A stretch of DNA of 32,589 nt from a bacterium HR20 (GCA_002898675.1 BEHW01000010.1:1-32589); one strand, 5' to 3'; counted from the first letter of the stretch, positions 16,024 through 23,944 are shown. Numbers and translations: made by a program. Notes: generated from the sequence alone by a model not told the origin.

Positions 16024-16941
16024 ATGAGTCTTCTCGATCAGCTTGTTGCGCGGTCCCTTCCACTGGTGCCCAAGCCTATCGTGCGCCGCGTTGCGGGGCG
16101 CTACATCGCGGGCACAACGCTCGACGATGCAATTACGTGCGCACGTCGGCTTGCAGAGCGCGGAGCGTATGCAACAATTGATGCACTCGGCGAATTCGTC
16201 CGCACACGCGAGCACGCCGATCGAGAGGCTGCACAAGCAATCGCGACACTCGATGCGATAGCCGATAGCCACCTTCCGGCGTACCTATCGCTCAAGCTGA
16301 CCTCCATTGGGCTTTCGTTCGATCCGGTGCTTGCCGAAGAGAACCTGCAGCGCATCCTCGACCATGCACGGATGCGTGGACTCTTCGTTCGGCTCGATAT
16401 GGAAAACTCGCCGTACACGACTGCAACGCTCGATCTCTACCGCCGCATGCGCGATGCCGGCTATGACAATCTCGGCGTTGTTATCCAGGCATATCTCTAT
16501 CGCAGCGAGCAGGACATCCGCGAACTTGCGCCCTACAAGGCAGACATCCGACTCTGCAAGGGCATTTACAACGAAGATGCTTCGATTGCCATCAAAGACC
16601 GCGAGCAGATTCGAGCAAACTATCAGAAACTGCTTCGGCTGATTGTCGAGCTTGGGATGACTGTTCGGATTGCAACGCACGATGACGTCTTGATTGCCGA
16701 TGCCGAGCAGCTGATCGCAGAACGCAAGCTCCAACGCGATCGCTACGAGTTCCAAATGCTGCTCGGTGTACGCGAGCGGAAGCGGGATGAACTCCTCGCG
16801 CGTGGCTATCCGGTGCGTATCTACATCCCGTACGGCGAGGACTGGTATGGCTACTCGCTGCGGCGCCTGCGTGAAAATCCGCAGGTTGCTGGGCATGTCT
16901 TCCGTGCACTCTTCAATAGGAACGGGGCACGCGTGCGATGA
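16024..16941 (+). CDS. Proline dehydrogenase (monofunctional PRODH)
   Basis: 305 residues from ATG 16024; a GTG at 16018 would add two. The FAD-dependent TIM-barrel is complete. Visible signatures are LSLKLTSIGLSFD, RLDMENS, VVIQAYLYRSEQD, RLCKGIYNE, RIATHD, EFQMLLGVRE, and the C-terminal RIYIPYGEDWYGYSLRRLRENP with its substrate-binding Arg residues. It oxidises L-proline to delta-1-pyrroline-5-carboxylate and passes electrons to quinone at the membrane. It is the short bacterial type with no fused P5C dehydrogenase, and no such gene is in the window. Its stop overlaps the rfbB start (ATGA), an odd partner for a catabolic enzyme. Confidence 0.95.
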   Translation: MSLLDQLVARSLPLVPKPIVRRVAGRYIAGTTLDDAITCARRLAERGAYATIDALGEFVRTREHADREAAQAIATLDAIADSHLPAYLSLKLTSIGLSFDPVLAEENLQRILDHARMRGLFVRLDMENSPYTTATLDLYRRMRDAGYDNLGVVIQAYLYRSEQDIRELAPYKADIRLCKGIYNEDASIAIKDREQIRANYQKLLRLIVELGMTVRIATHDDVLIADAEQLIAERKLQRDRYEFQMLLGVRERKRDELLARGYPVRIYIPYGEDWYGYSLRRLRENPQVAGHVFRALFNRNGARVR

Positions 16942-17972
16942 GCAAAACCGTTTTGGTTACCGGTGGAGCTGGTTTTATCGGGAGCAACCTGATTCGCTGG
17001 ATTTTGTCCAATCGCGATTGGCGTGTGGTCAATCTCGATGCGCTCACGTATGCGGGCAATTTGGCGAATCTCCGCGATGTCGAGTCTGACCAGCGCTACA
17101 GGTTCGTTCACGGTCGGATCGAGGATGCAGCGCTCGTTCATGCGGTACTGGAGGAGCATCGCATCGAAGGAATCATTCACTGCGCGGCCGAAAGTCACGT
17201 GGATCGTTCCATCGCTGCTGCAGCGCCCTTCATCGAAACGAATGTGCGAGGGACACTCGTGCTGCTCGAAGCAGCACGCCAACATGGCATCGAGCGCTTC
17301 ATCCACGTTTCGACTGATGAAGTCTATGGTACACTTGGCCCCGACGACCCACCTTTCACGGAAGAATCCCCGCTTGCGCCAAATTCGCCCTACGCAGCAT
17401 CGAAAGCAGGTGCAGATTGTTTGGTTCGGGCGTTCGTTCATACCTACGGCCTGCCAGCGATTATTACGCGCTGCTCGAATAACTACGGTCCTTACCAGTT
17501 CCCCGAAAAGCTTATCCCGCTGGCCATTGCTAATGCGCTCGATGAGCAACCCATCCCCATCTATGGCGATGGTCGGCAAGTGCGGGATTGGATCTACGTC
17601 ACCGATCACTGCCGAGGCTTGGTTGCTGCCTATGAGCATGGGCGTATCGGCCAGACGTACAACTTCGGTGGGCGGAGCGAGCGCCGCAACATTGACGTTG
17701 TTCGAGCAATTCTCCGGCTGCTCGGCAGACCGGACTCGCTCATCGAGTACGTCGCCGATCGCCCTGGACACGACCGCCGCTATGCGATCGATTGTAGCAA
17801 AGCGGAACGTGAGCTGGCGTGGCGTCCATGTGTGACGTTCGAGGATGGGTTGGCCGAGACGATTGCGTGGTACCAGAACAATCGTGCATGGGTAGATGCG
17901 GTTCGCTCTGGGGAGTACCGCCGCTATTACGAGCAGCAGTATGGCTCCAGGCATCGAACTGTAGCACGGTAA
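16938..17972 (+). CDS. rfbB: dTDP-glucose 4,6-dehydratase
   Basis: 344 residues, extended SDR. The NAD-binding TGGAGFIG is at 8-15, LDALTYAGNLANL from 34, the active-site TDE at 126-128 (STDEVYG), and the catalytic Y152-x3-K156 in SPYAASKAG; then NNYGPYQFPEKLIP and DWIYVTDHCRG. It converts dTDP-glucose to dTDP-4-keto-6-deoxyglucose for rhamnose and other deoxysugars. rfbA, rfbC and rfbD are not in the window. A rhamnosyltransferase-like GT2 gene at 653-2599 might use such sugars (inference). It is the last gene of the seven-gene run that starts at 11500. Confidence 0.96.
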   Translation: MSKTVLVTGGAGFIGSNLIRWILSNRDWRVVNLDALTYAGNLANLRDVESDQRYRFVHGRIEDAALVHAVLEEHRIEGIIHCAAESHVDRSIAAAAPFIETNVRGTLVLLEAARQHGIERFIHVSTDEVYGTLGPDDPPFTEESPLAPNSPYAASKAGADCLVRAFVHTYGLPAIITRCSNNYGPYQFPEKLIPLAIANALDEQPIPIYGDGRQVRDWIYVTDHCRGLVAAYEHGRIGQTYNFGGRSERRNIDVVRAILRLLGRPDSLIEYVADRPGHDRRYAIDCSKAERELAWRPCVTFEDGLAETIAWYQNNRAWVDAVRSGEYRRYYEQQYGSRHRTVAR

Positions 17973-18123
17973 CTCTTGTGCTGCTGCGCAACAGGTGGAA
18001 CGTTTTTTCGAATCACTCTGCTCTAGTGGCGGCAGGATAAGCAAGGCTACTGCAAGCTAGTCACTGGCGGTTGCTCTCCGCGAAATTGGGTTGGAGTTGT
18101 CTACTTCCTCGAGCATCCTTGCA

Positions 18124-18945
18124 ATGGCATCGGCACCGATTTTTCTTCTGACTGATTTCGGAGATCGGGACGCCTATGTCGGCGTCATGAAAGCGGTCAT
18201 GCTCGGCATCGAGCCAATGCTTCGAGTTGTTGATCTCTGCCACAACATCGAGCCACAAAATGTAGTCTCCGCCTCGTACGTGCTCTTGACCGCGGTTCCA
18301 TATCTACCTCGAGGCAGCGTTGTCGTTGCAGTCGTTGATCCTGGAGTGGGGACCAAGCGGCGAATCGTAGCGCTGGCGTTCGAGCAGTTCATCCTCCTTG
18401 CGCCGGATAATGGAATCGCGACACTTGTGCTGGACCGGTTTCGATGTGAGCGTGCGGTTGCTGTCGAGCACGGTCGTGTAGCCGTTCATCAGCCGAGTGC
18501 AACCTTCCACGGACGAGATGTTTTTGCGCCAGCAGCGGCATACCTTGCCAGTGGGCAACTGACACTCGAGCAGCTGGGGGAGACGATCGAAGTGACGAGC
18601 CTTGTTCAGTTAGCCTTAGAGCCGCGCTCGGATGGGCAGGTGCTGCACGCGAGCGTCCTCCACGTGGATCGGTTCGGAAATCTTGTTACGAACGTCGAAG
18701 CACCACGCTGGGGTATTGCGCCAGGAGGCAAGTGGTATTGCTGCATCGGCGACTGTGAACTTCCGATTCTCCGCACCTACGGCGAGCAAGAACCCGGGCA
18801 AGCGCTCGCCTACATCGGCAGTAGCGGCTTTATTGAAATTGCTGTGCGAAATGGCAGTGCAGCAGAGCAGTTTGGAAATGCACCTGCGATTATCCTGATT
18901 CGACAAGGAGACACCAGCACATCGCCTGAGACATCCTTAGCCTGA
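18124..18945 (+). CDS. SAM hydroxide adenosyltransferase (DUF62; SAM hydrolase)
   Basis: 273 residues from ATG 18124, which begins right before the conserved FLLTDFG; a TTG at 18091 is possible but adds an unconserved tail. Signatures are TDFGDRDAYVG, HNIEPQNV, VVDPGVGT, APDNGI and FHGRDVFAPAAAYLA, which carries the Arg/His of the family triad, then HVDRFGNLVTNV. Members cleave S-adenosylmethionine to adenosine and methionine with a water-derived hydroxide, and are related to fluorinase and chlorinase. No halogenase-specific inserts are evident, so hydrolase is the safer call. The 151 bases upstream hold no clear promoter. The gene stands alone between rfbB and the heme locus. Confidence 0.9.
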   Translation: MASAPIFLLTDFGDRDAYVGVMKAVMLGIEPMLRVVDLCHNIEPQNVVSASYVLLTAVPYLPRGSVVVAVVDPGVGTKRRIVALAFEQFILLAPDNGIATLVLDRFRCERAVAVEHGRVAVHQPSATFHGRDVFAPAAAYLASGQLTLEQLGETIEVTSLVQLALEPRSDGQVLHASVLHVDRFGNLVTNVEAPRWGIAPGGKWYCCIGDCELPILRTYGEQEPGQALAYIGSSGFIEIAVRNGSAAEQFGNAPAIILIRQGDTSTSPETSLA

Positions 18946-18949
18946 GGGG

Positions 18950-18979
18950 TTCGACTCGAATGCATCGAAGTAGTATAAA
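18950..18979 (+). promoter_or_regulatory. Candidate sigma-70-like promoter upstream of the TonB receptor
   Basis: TTCGAC at 18950-18955, an 18-base spacer, and TATAAA at 18974-18979. The predicted transcript start would fall in the dyad just downstream. A second candidate, TAATTTG at 19005-19011, resembles the -7 element seen elsewhere in the window. I cannot tell which is used. Confidence 0.4.
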
Positions 18980-19002
18980 ATCGGACAAGATTTGTCCGGT
19001 TT
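18978..19002 (+). promoter_or_regulatory. Operator-like perfect dyad CGGACAA-GAT-TTGTCCG
   Basis: Seven-base perfect inverted repeats at 18982-18988 and 18992-18998 around a 3-base centre; symmetry extends to 18978-19002 with one break (T18981/G18999). It overlaps the transcript start predicted from TATAAA at 18974 and lies just upstream of TAATTTG at 19005, a typical repressor position. As RNA it could also form a small hairpin, but no T-run of terminator strength follows. The regulator is not identified. Confidence 0.6.
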
Positions 19003-19050
19003 CGTAATTTGGACTTGGTCTAAATTGTGTCACCAAGTATTCTGCGCGCT

Positions 19051-21303
19051 ATGGTTCGAGGTTGTGTTGTGTTTTGTGTGGGTTCGGTTGTGCTTCTGTT
19101 CGGTGCGGAAACGCCTGCGCGGCGACAGCATCTGCGTGTTGACACGATAGAAGTCGTCAAAGCACCAGTTATCGTTGAAGAGAGTGCGCTCCCTGTGCGA
19201 CGAGTGCCACCGTCAGTTGAGGGGACACAGCTTTTTTCCAGCAAGAAGGCTGAGATTCTCCATCTGACGCCTGCCGATGCAAATCTTGCTACTAACAACA
19301 CGCGCCAGACGTTCGGACGGATCGCAGGAGTGATGATCTGGGAAAATGACGGGACAGGAGTTCAGGCCGGCGTTGCTGTTCGTGGTTTGAGTCCGAATCG
19401 CTCGTGGGAGTTCAACACCCGGATGGATGGAGCTGATATTGCCGCAGACATCGCAGGCTATCCCGAAGCGTACTTTACGCCGGCATTTGAATCGCTCGAG
19501 CGGATCGAAATTATCCGGGGAGCAGCAGCGTTGCAATTTGGGCCGCAATTTGGTGGGTTGCTCAATTACGTCACAAAGACCGCGCCGCAGGATCGGGCGC
19601 TCGGGGGAGAATCCTCGCAGATAGGCGGACAGAACGGCTACTACTCGACCTATACTGCATTCGGTGGAACGCAAGGACGGTGGTCGTACTACGTGTTCGG
19701 CAACTATCGGCGCTCGGATGGCTGGCGTTTGCCGGTGCGGCTTGCTCCAGGGGAGCAGCGGGAAAGCGACCATTTCTGGCAGTACTCGGTTATGCCGAAG
19801 CTTGAATACCGTCCCTCAGACTGGACCCGAATCACCGCCGAAGTAACACTGATGCAGTATCGCATGCAACAGCCGGGCGGTCTCGACTCTGCGCAGTTTG
19901 CAGCCGATGGGCGCCAGGCGATGCGGTATCGGGACTGGTTCGGTGTACGGTGGATTGTGCCGATGCTGATGGTTGAGCATCGCTTCAGCGAGGGTGTTTA
20001 CCTCAGCGGTCGGCTCTTTGGGGTGCTTGGCGAGCGCAATAGCATTGGACTGACTACGCCACCGAGTATTCCCGATAGTGGGAGTAATCCCCGCCGCGTC
20101 AATGCTGATGAATACCGGAACGGAGGGGTAGAACTTCGAGTGCGATCGGATGTGGCGATAGGTACTGCACTGCATCCACTCGTAGCAGGTCTGCGGCTCT
20201 ATCGCGGGACAACGCTCCGCAGGCAAGGGCGCGGTCCCGATGGCGATGGATTTAGTACGACGTTCGTTGCACCGCTGACGCGCGACTTGGAATTTGTGTC
20301 GGAAAATGCTGCTGCCTTTGTCGAGTGGCAGTTGCGGCTTGCTGAGCGTCTGACGGTAACACCTGGAGTGCGAATCGAATGGCTGGGAATGAGTGGTCAG
20401 GGGACATTTGCTCGGGAGAAACCGGCATCGAACCCCGATGCATTCGACACTGCGGGCACGCCGTTCCGTTTTGAAAAACGAGCGCGCGAAGTGCTCCCGC
20501 TTGCTGGAATCGGTCTGCAATGGGCGATGAGCAATCAGCTGGAGCTCTACGCCAATGCCCATCAAAGTTGGAGGCCGGCGCAGTTCAGCGAACTCTTTCC
20601 GAGTGATCCCACCGTTGCAGTTGATCCATCGCTCCATTCGTCGCGCGGAGTTTCAACGGATGTAGGCGTGCGCGGTACGATTGCCAATGCACTGAGCATC
20701 GACGTTTCTGGATTTTACCTCTACTACGGCGATCGGATTGGGACAATTGCGCGTAGCGCACTCGGTGCAGATACGGTGTTGCTTACCAACAGCGCAAGTC
20801 AGCTCCGACGGAACGTTGGTGCCAGCGAACATCGCGGGGTTGAATTCTACGCTGAACTCTTTGCCGATCGGCTCGCGCGTCTGGGCGACCATGGCGCTTC
20901 GCTGTTCATTGCTGGCGCGTTCACCGATGCGCGATATACCAGTGGACCGGTTGCTGGAAAGCTGGTCGAGTATGCGCCCAAGTGGATTGTGCGGAGCGGA
21001 CTGCGCTACCGATGGAAGGCACTCCTTGTGCTCTCCTTGCAAGGAAGCTCGGCTGGCGAATGCTATTCAGATGCAAGCAACACTCAAAGCACTGCAAGCG
21101 GCATCAACGGGATCATTCCGGCGTACACGGTCTGGGATATGAGCGCACAGGTACGCATTACCTGGTGGCTTGCTGCCGAGATCAACATCAACAACATTTT
21201 CGACCGACGGTACTTTACCCGTCGCGCAGGAGGCTATCCTGGGCCAGGCATTATTCCTGCCGATGGGCGTGTAGTGACTGGCGGTTTACGAGTGAATTTC
21301 TAA
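19051..21303 (+). CDS. TonB-dependent outer-membrane receptor (iron/heme type)
   Basis: 750 residues from ATG 19051; a GTG at 19027 would add eight. A signal peptide (MVRGCVVFCVGSVVLLFGAETPA) is followed by a TonB-box-like DTIEVV near residue 31. A plug domain follows (about 70-180: IAGVMIWENDG, VAVRGLSPNR, LERIEIIRGAAALQFGPQFGGLLNYVTK), then a 22-strand-type barrel ending in an aromatic residue (GGLRVNF). The barrel has WRPAQFSEL, like the FRAP motif of heme and siderophore receptors, and a C-terminal NNIFDRRYF block. The plug is FecA-like. The neighbouring heme monooxygenase (20 bases after the stop) and HmuY-like lipoprotein suggest heme or heme-derived iron as substrate (inference). Control by the upstream dyad is likely. 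Confidence 0.92.
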   Translation: MVRGCVVFCVGSVVLLFGAETPARRQHLRVDTIEVVKAPVIVEESALPVRRVPPSVEGTQLFSSKKAEILHLTPADANLATNNTRQTFGRIAGVMIWENDGTGVQAGVAVRGLSPNRSWEFNTRMDGADIAADIAGYPEAYFTPAFESLERIEIIRGAAALQFGPQFGGLLNYVTKTAPQDRALGGESSQIGGQNGYYSTYTAFGGTQGRWSYYVFGNYRRSDGWRLPVRLAPGEQRESDHFWQYSVMPKLEYRPSDWTRITAEVTLMQYRMQQPGGLDSAQFAADGRQAMRYRDWFGVRWIVPMLMVEHRFSEGVYLSGRLFGVLGERNSIGLTTPPSIPDSGSNPRRVNADEYRNGGVELRVRSDVAIGTALHPLVAGLRLYRGTTLRRQGRGPDGDGFSTTFVAPLTRDLEFVSENAAAFVEWQLRLAERLTVTPGVRIEWLGMSGQGTFAREKPASNPDAFDTAGTPFRFEKRAREVLPLAGIGLQWAMSNQLELYANAHQSWRPAQFSELFPSDPTVAVDPSLHSSRGVSTDVGVRGTIANALSIDVSGFYLYYGDRIGTIARSALGADTVLLTNSASQLRRNVGASEHRGVEFYAELFADRLARLGDHGASLFIAGAFTDARYTSGPVAGKLVEYAPKWIVRSGLRYRWKALLVLSLQGSSAGECYSDASNTQSTASGINGIIPAYTVWDMSAQVRITWWLAAEININNIFDRRYFTRRAGGYPGPGIIPADGRVVTGGLRVNF

Positions 21304-21323
21304 CATCAACCAAGGTGCATTCA

Positions 21324-21650
21324 ATGAGCAATTTTGTGGCAATCAACCGCATCTATTGCCGCGAGGATTACCGCGCACGGTTCGAGCAGCTCTTCGCGAC
21401 GCGCGCACATGCGATTGACCGCATGCCGGGGTTTCTGGGAATGCAAGTGCTTCGACCGCAGCGGGACGGGGAGCCATACTTGGTGGTAAGCTTCTGGGAA
21501 AGCAAGGAAGCCTTCGAGGCCTGGACTGGCTCACCGGAATTTCTCGAAGGGCACCGGCGAGGATTCGAAGATGTGCGCCGCGCACGAGAGCAAGGCCAAG
21601 AGCCGCCGATGCGATCTGAATTCGTCACGTACGACGTTATTGCTCGGTAG
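21324..21650 (+). CDS. IsdG/HmoB-type heme-degrading monooxygenase (ABM fold)
   Basis: 108 residues from ATG 21324; the longer frame reaching back to 20982 overlaps the receptor and is not used. A ferredoxin-like ABM-fold protein with the three residues important in IsdG-type heme oxygenases at closely matching positions: Asn8 (NRI), Trp67 (FEAWTGS) and His77 (LEGHRRG). PGFLGMQVLRP and YLVVSFWES are typical. These enzymes open the heme ring and release iron in the cytoplasm. It lies 20 bases behind the TonB receptor, so they are probably co-transcribed, and overlaps the convergent marR-like gene by 14 bases (21637-21650). Confidence 0.88.
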   Translation: MSNFVAINRIYCREDYRARFEQLFATRAHAIDRMPGFLGMQVLRPQRDGEPYLVVSFWESKEAFEAWTGSPEFLEGHRRGFEDVRRAREQGQEPPMRSEFVTYDVIAR

Positions 21651-22107
21651 CCCGTAGCTTGTCAGCCTCGGCGGCTGCATCAAGGAATCGCTTGCAGAGT
21701 GTGGCGAGTGTTTCCAGCTCCGATACAGTAAACGAGCGTCCCATCAGCTCAAGCGCACGCAGGAGAAAAGGGTCGAGTTGCTCAATGGCAGCGCGACCAG
21801 CAGGCGTGATCCGATGCAAGACCACACGCCGGTCATGCGTTGCGTGCTCACGTTCGACGTAGCCGGCAGCAACTAAGCCGTCAATTGCGCGTGTGACGTC
21901 CACGTGCTGCTCGATGAGCTGAGCAACGATTTGCGAACGCGATAGCCCCTCAGCGGGAGCTCTGCTCAAAATGCGGAGAATGTTGTACTGCGAGCCCGTG
22001 ATTCCGAGCGAAGAGCAGGCGCTATCAACGATGTCGTCAATTGCACGCGCGGCACGGCGAACGCTCAAAATGGCTTCGAGTGTTGCTTTCTGCTTCGGAA
22101 CAGGCAT
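21637..22107 (-). CDS. MarR-family transcriptional regulator
   Basis: 156 residues from the ATG at 22107; a TTG at 22116 is an upstream alternative. The winged-helix order is clear: a dimerisation helix, LGITGSQYNILRILSRAP, recognition region SRSQIVAQLIEQHVDVTRAIDGLVAAGYVERE, the wing HATHDRRVVLHRITPAGRAAIEQ, and a C-terminal dimerisation helix. MarR proteins usually repress nearby genes and respond to small ligands. Its convergent overlap with the heme monooxygenase and divergence from the propeller/HmuY-like pair make it the leading local candidate regulator. The dyad in front of the TonB receptor is not repeated in front of this gene. Confidence 0.92.
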   Translation of the reverse strand: MPVPKQKATLEAILSVRRAARAIDDIVDSACSSLGITGSQYNILRILSRAPAEGLSRSQIVAQLIEQHVDVTRAIDGLVAAGYVEREHATHDRRVVLHRITPAGRAAIEQLDPFLLRALELMGRSFTVSELETLATLCKRFLDAAAEADKLRATEQ

Positions 22108-22145
22108 ACCACCCAAAAAAGTGTAAAAACAAATGTTGGTATCGC

Positions 22146-22153
22146 TAATTTTG
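22146..22153 (+). promoter_or_regulatory. Candidate -7 promoter element (TAATTTTG)
   Basis: A perfect TAnnTTTG match, 30 bases upstream of ATG 22184 and within the 76-base divergent region shared with the marR-like gene. Its position argues against the longer in-frame start at 22133, which would put the element inside the coding sequence. No -33 TTTG is visible. Confidence 0.5.
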
Positions 22154-22183
22154 CGACGTGTTCATAACCTCTCGCTGTCGAGT

Positions 22184-23230
22184 ATGCGACGTTGCATTGC
22201 GCTGGCGATGATGTTCGTGCTTTATCGAGCAGTGGCACTCGATGGTGGTGGCAAGCCCCTTCCATCGCAATGGCATGACCCACGCGAGCGACACCTTGCG
22301 AACATCATCCAGCTTACGTTCGGCGGTGAAAATGCCGAAGCGTACTTTTCTTTTGATGAGAAACACATCATCTACCAAGCACACGGAGACGAAGGGTGCG
22401 ACCAAATTTACGTGATGAACATTGATGGTACCAATAAACGCTTGGTCAGCACGGGCAAGGGGCGGACGACGTGCTCCTACTTTCTGCCGAATGGTGAAAT
22501 CCTCTACGCAAGTACGCACGAGCATTCCCCGGACTGCCCTCCTGTCCCCGATCGCTCGCGCGGCTACGTGTGGCCACTCTATCCACAGTACGAAATTTAC
22601 CGCGCAAATGCCGATGGATCCAATCTTCGCTGCATCATTCGTAGCGATGGCTATGATGCAGAGGCTACGGTTTCGCCGAAGGGAGACAAAATCGTATTTA
22701 CCTCTACCCGCGATGGGGACATTGAGCTCTACTCGTGCGATCTGGATGGCACGAACGTCCGCCGCCTGACGCATGCATTCGGCTATGACGGAGGAGCCTT
22801 CTACAGCTTCGATGGGACAAAGATTGTCTTCCGCGCTTCGCGACCGAAGGGGAAGGACTCCATTGAATACACCCAGCTGCTCCAGCAGCATTTGGTCCGT
22901 CCTCGCGCACTTGAAATCTACGTCATGGATGCCGATGGCTCGAACATCCGTCAGGTGACAAATAACGGTGCGGCAAACTTTGCACCTTTCTTTCATCCCG
23001 ATGGAAAGCGGATCATCTTTGCTTCGAATATGGCTGATCCGCGCTCGCGAAATTTTGATCTCTACATCATCAACATTGACGGAACGGGACTGGAGCGCAT
23101 CACCTACTACGAAGGCTTCGATGGCTTCCCCATGTTCTCCCGTGATGGGAAAAAGCTCATCTTCTGTTCTAATCGAAATGGATCCCGACCCGGCGAAACC
23201 AACATCTTCATCTGCGACTGGGTCGAGTGA
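22184..23230 (+). CDS. Exported TolB-like (PD40) beta-propeller protein
   Basis: 348 residues from ATG 22184, which opens a signal peptide (MRRCIALAMMFVLYRAVA); ATG 22133 in frame is less likely because a promoter element lies between. The mature part is a run of PD40/WD40-like blades with a repeated YxxxxDGxNxRxI pattern: VMNIDGTNKRLV, RANADGSNLRCI, SCDLDGTNVRRL, VMDADGSNIRQV and IINIDGTGLERI. Each is followed by a SxDGxKIxFxS strand. About six blades fit a TolB-type six-bladed propeller. TolB's N-terminal domain is missing, so a Tol-Pal role is unlikely. It is 30 bases upstream of the HmuY-like lipoprotein gene, so the two probably share a transcript; a surface or periplasmic binding role beside it is inference. 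Confidence 0.85.
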   Translation: MRRCIALAMMFVLYRAVALDGGGKPLPSQWHDPRERHLANIIQLTFGGENAEAYFSFDEKHIIYQAHGDEGCDQIYVMNIDGTNKRLVSTGKGRTTCSYFLPNGEILYASTHEHSPDCPPVPDRSRGYVWPLYPQYEIYRANADGSNLRCIIRSDGYDAEATVSPKGDKIVFTSTRDGDIELYSCDLDGTNVRRLTHAFGYDGGAFYSFDGTKIVFRASRPKGKDSIEYTQLLQQHLVRPRALEIYVMDADGSNIRQVTNNGAANFAPFFHPDGKRIIFASNMADPRSRNFDLYIINIDGTGLERITYYEGFDGFPMFSRDGKKLIFCSNRNGSRPGETNIFICDWVE

Positions 23231-23260
23231 GTATGTTTCACATCTTCAGGTCATTTCTCG

Positions 23261-23929
23261 ATGAAACGGCTGTTCATCGTGCTCTCGTGCATTGCTGCAT
23301 CCGCCATTGTCGGATGCAAGGAAAGCTCCTCGCCGACTCAACCTGCCGGAACTACACTGGAGGTTGTGGTCAAATCGAACCTCTCTCCCTCAGCACAGGA
23401 TGGCTGGCTCTACTACTCCTTCGATAAGGATACGGCCATCAATCCCTCCTCACGGGATGGCGCAGATTGGGACGTCAAGTTCCGCTACGTCCCCTACGAT
23501 ACCTCGCAGGCTGGTATTGGGTACTTCATCGCGGTGTACACCCAGCTTGGGCCGATGTTCTTCAATTCAGGAACTGTCAATCCGAATGGCCAGACGCAAG
23601 CAGCACTGCTCAAAGTGCCGTTTGATTCACTTTACGATGCGACGCCATACCTGTCGAAACTCCGCAACGACGACACCAGCGCGAGCAATCGTATCGTTCC
23701 TGTGCTCAGCATGAGCGAGAGCAGCTACTTTGGCTACACCGGACCACCACGCCACGCTGTGACGATCAATCCGAACATGACGTTCCTGGTGCGTACAAAG
23801 AGTAACCGCTACGTCAAGTTCCAGCTTCTGAGCATTTACAAGGATGCACCGACGACACCGGACTATCGTTCCGTGACAAACTACTACACGATCCGGTACG
23901 TCAAAGGAGATGGAACGCGGCTGCGATAG
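23261..23929 (+). CDS. HmuY-like heme-binding lipoprotein
   Basis: 222 residues. The lipoprotein signal peptide ends in AIVGC with lipidated Cys19 and a Lys/Glu/Ser-rich start of the mature chain. The fold pattern follows the HmuY family (PF14064): WLYYSFDKDTAI, DWDVKFRY, then a Gly/Ala-rich loop, LSMSESSYFGY, RTKSNRYVKFQLLSIY and a last YYTIRYV strand. HmuY proteins in Bacteroidota take heme from host or environmental proteins and hand it to a TonB receptor. Porphyromonas HmuY uses two His ligands; only one His is seen in this mature protein, but several Met are present, as in HmuY relatives reported to use Met. The family assignment comes from pattern recognition, not alignment. Confidence 0.7.
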   Translation: MKRLFIVLSCIAASAIVGCKESSSPTQPAGTTLEVVVKSNLSPSAQDGWLYYSFDKDTAINPSSRDGADWDVKFRYVPYDTSQAGIGYFIAVYTQLGPMFFNSGTVNPNGQTQAALLKVPFDSLYDATPYLSKLRNDDTSASNRIVPVLSMSESSYFGYTGPPRHAVTINPNMTFLVRTKSNRYVKFQLLSIYKDAPTTPDYRSVTNYYTIRYVKGDGTRLR

Positions 23930-23936
23930 CGCGTGT

Positions 23937-23944
23937 TATCTTTG
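23937..23944 (+). promoter_or_regulatory. Candidate -7 promoter element for paaA (TATCTTTG)
   Basis: A perfect TAnnTTTG match, 38 bases upstream of ATG 23983, located just after the HmuY-like stop. It suggests that paaA has its own promoter even though the preceding gene is close. A strong GGAGG Shine-Dalgarno follows at 23971-23975. Confidence 0.55.

Noticed and set aside
17976..18008. Possible terminator after rfbB (6-bp stem with T6 at 18003-18008)
   Set aside because: The stem includes a G-T pair and is separated from the T-run by 11 bases, so it is too weak to list.
16851..18044. A 397-codon antisense frame over rfbB, and similar ones at 3589-4704, 13646-14590 and 2521-3405
   Set aside because: All lie opposite well-conserved genes and show no family signatures, signal peptide or ribosome binding site. 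They are shadows of codon bias.
18124..18945. Fluorinase or chlorinase
   Set aside because: The protein has the plain DUF62 motifs without the inserts I associate with the halogenases. SAM hydrolase is the conservative call.
18978..19002. Reading the dyad as the terminator of the SAM hydrolase gene
   Set aside because: The stem is only 7 bp with a 3-base loop and no proper T-run, and it overlaps promoter-like sequence. An operator is the better reading, though not proven.
22108..22142. ATACCA...TTGGTAT inverted repeat in the marR upstream region
   Set aside because: Six-base arms with a spacer over 20 bases are expected by chance, and it differs from the dyad at 18978-19002.
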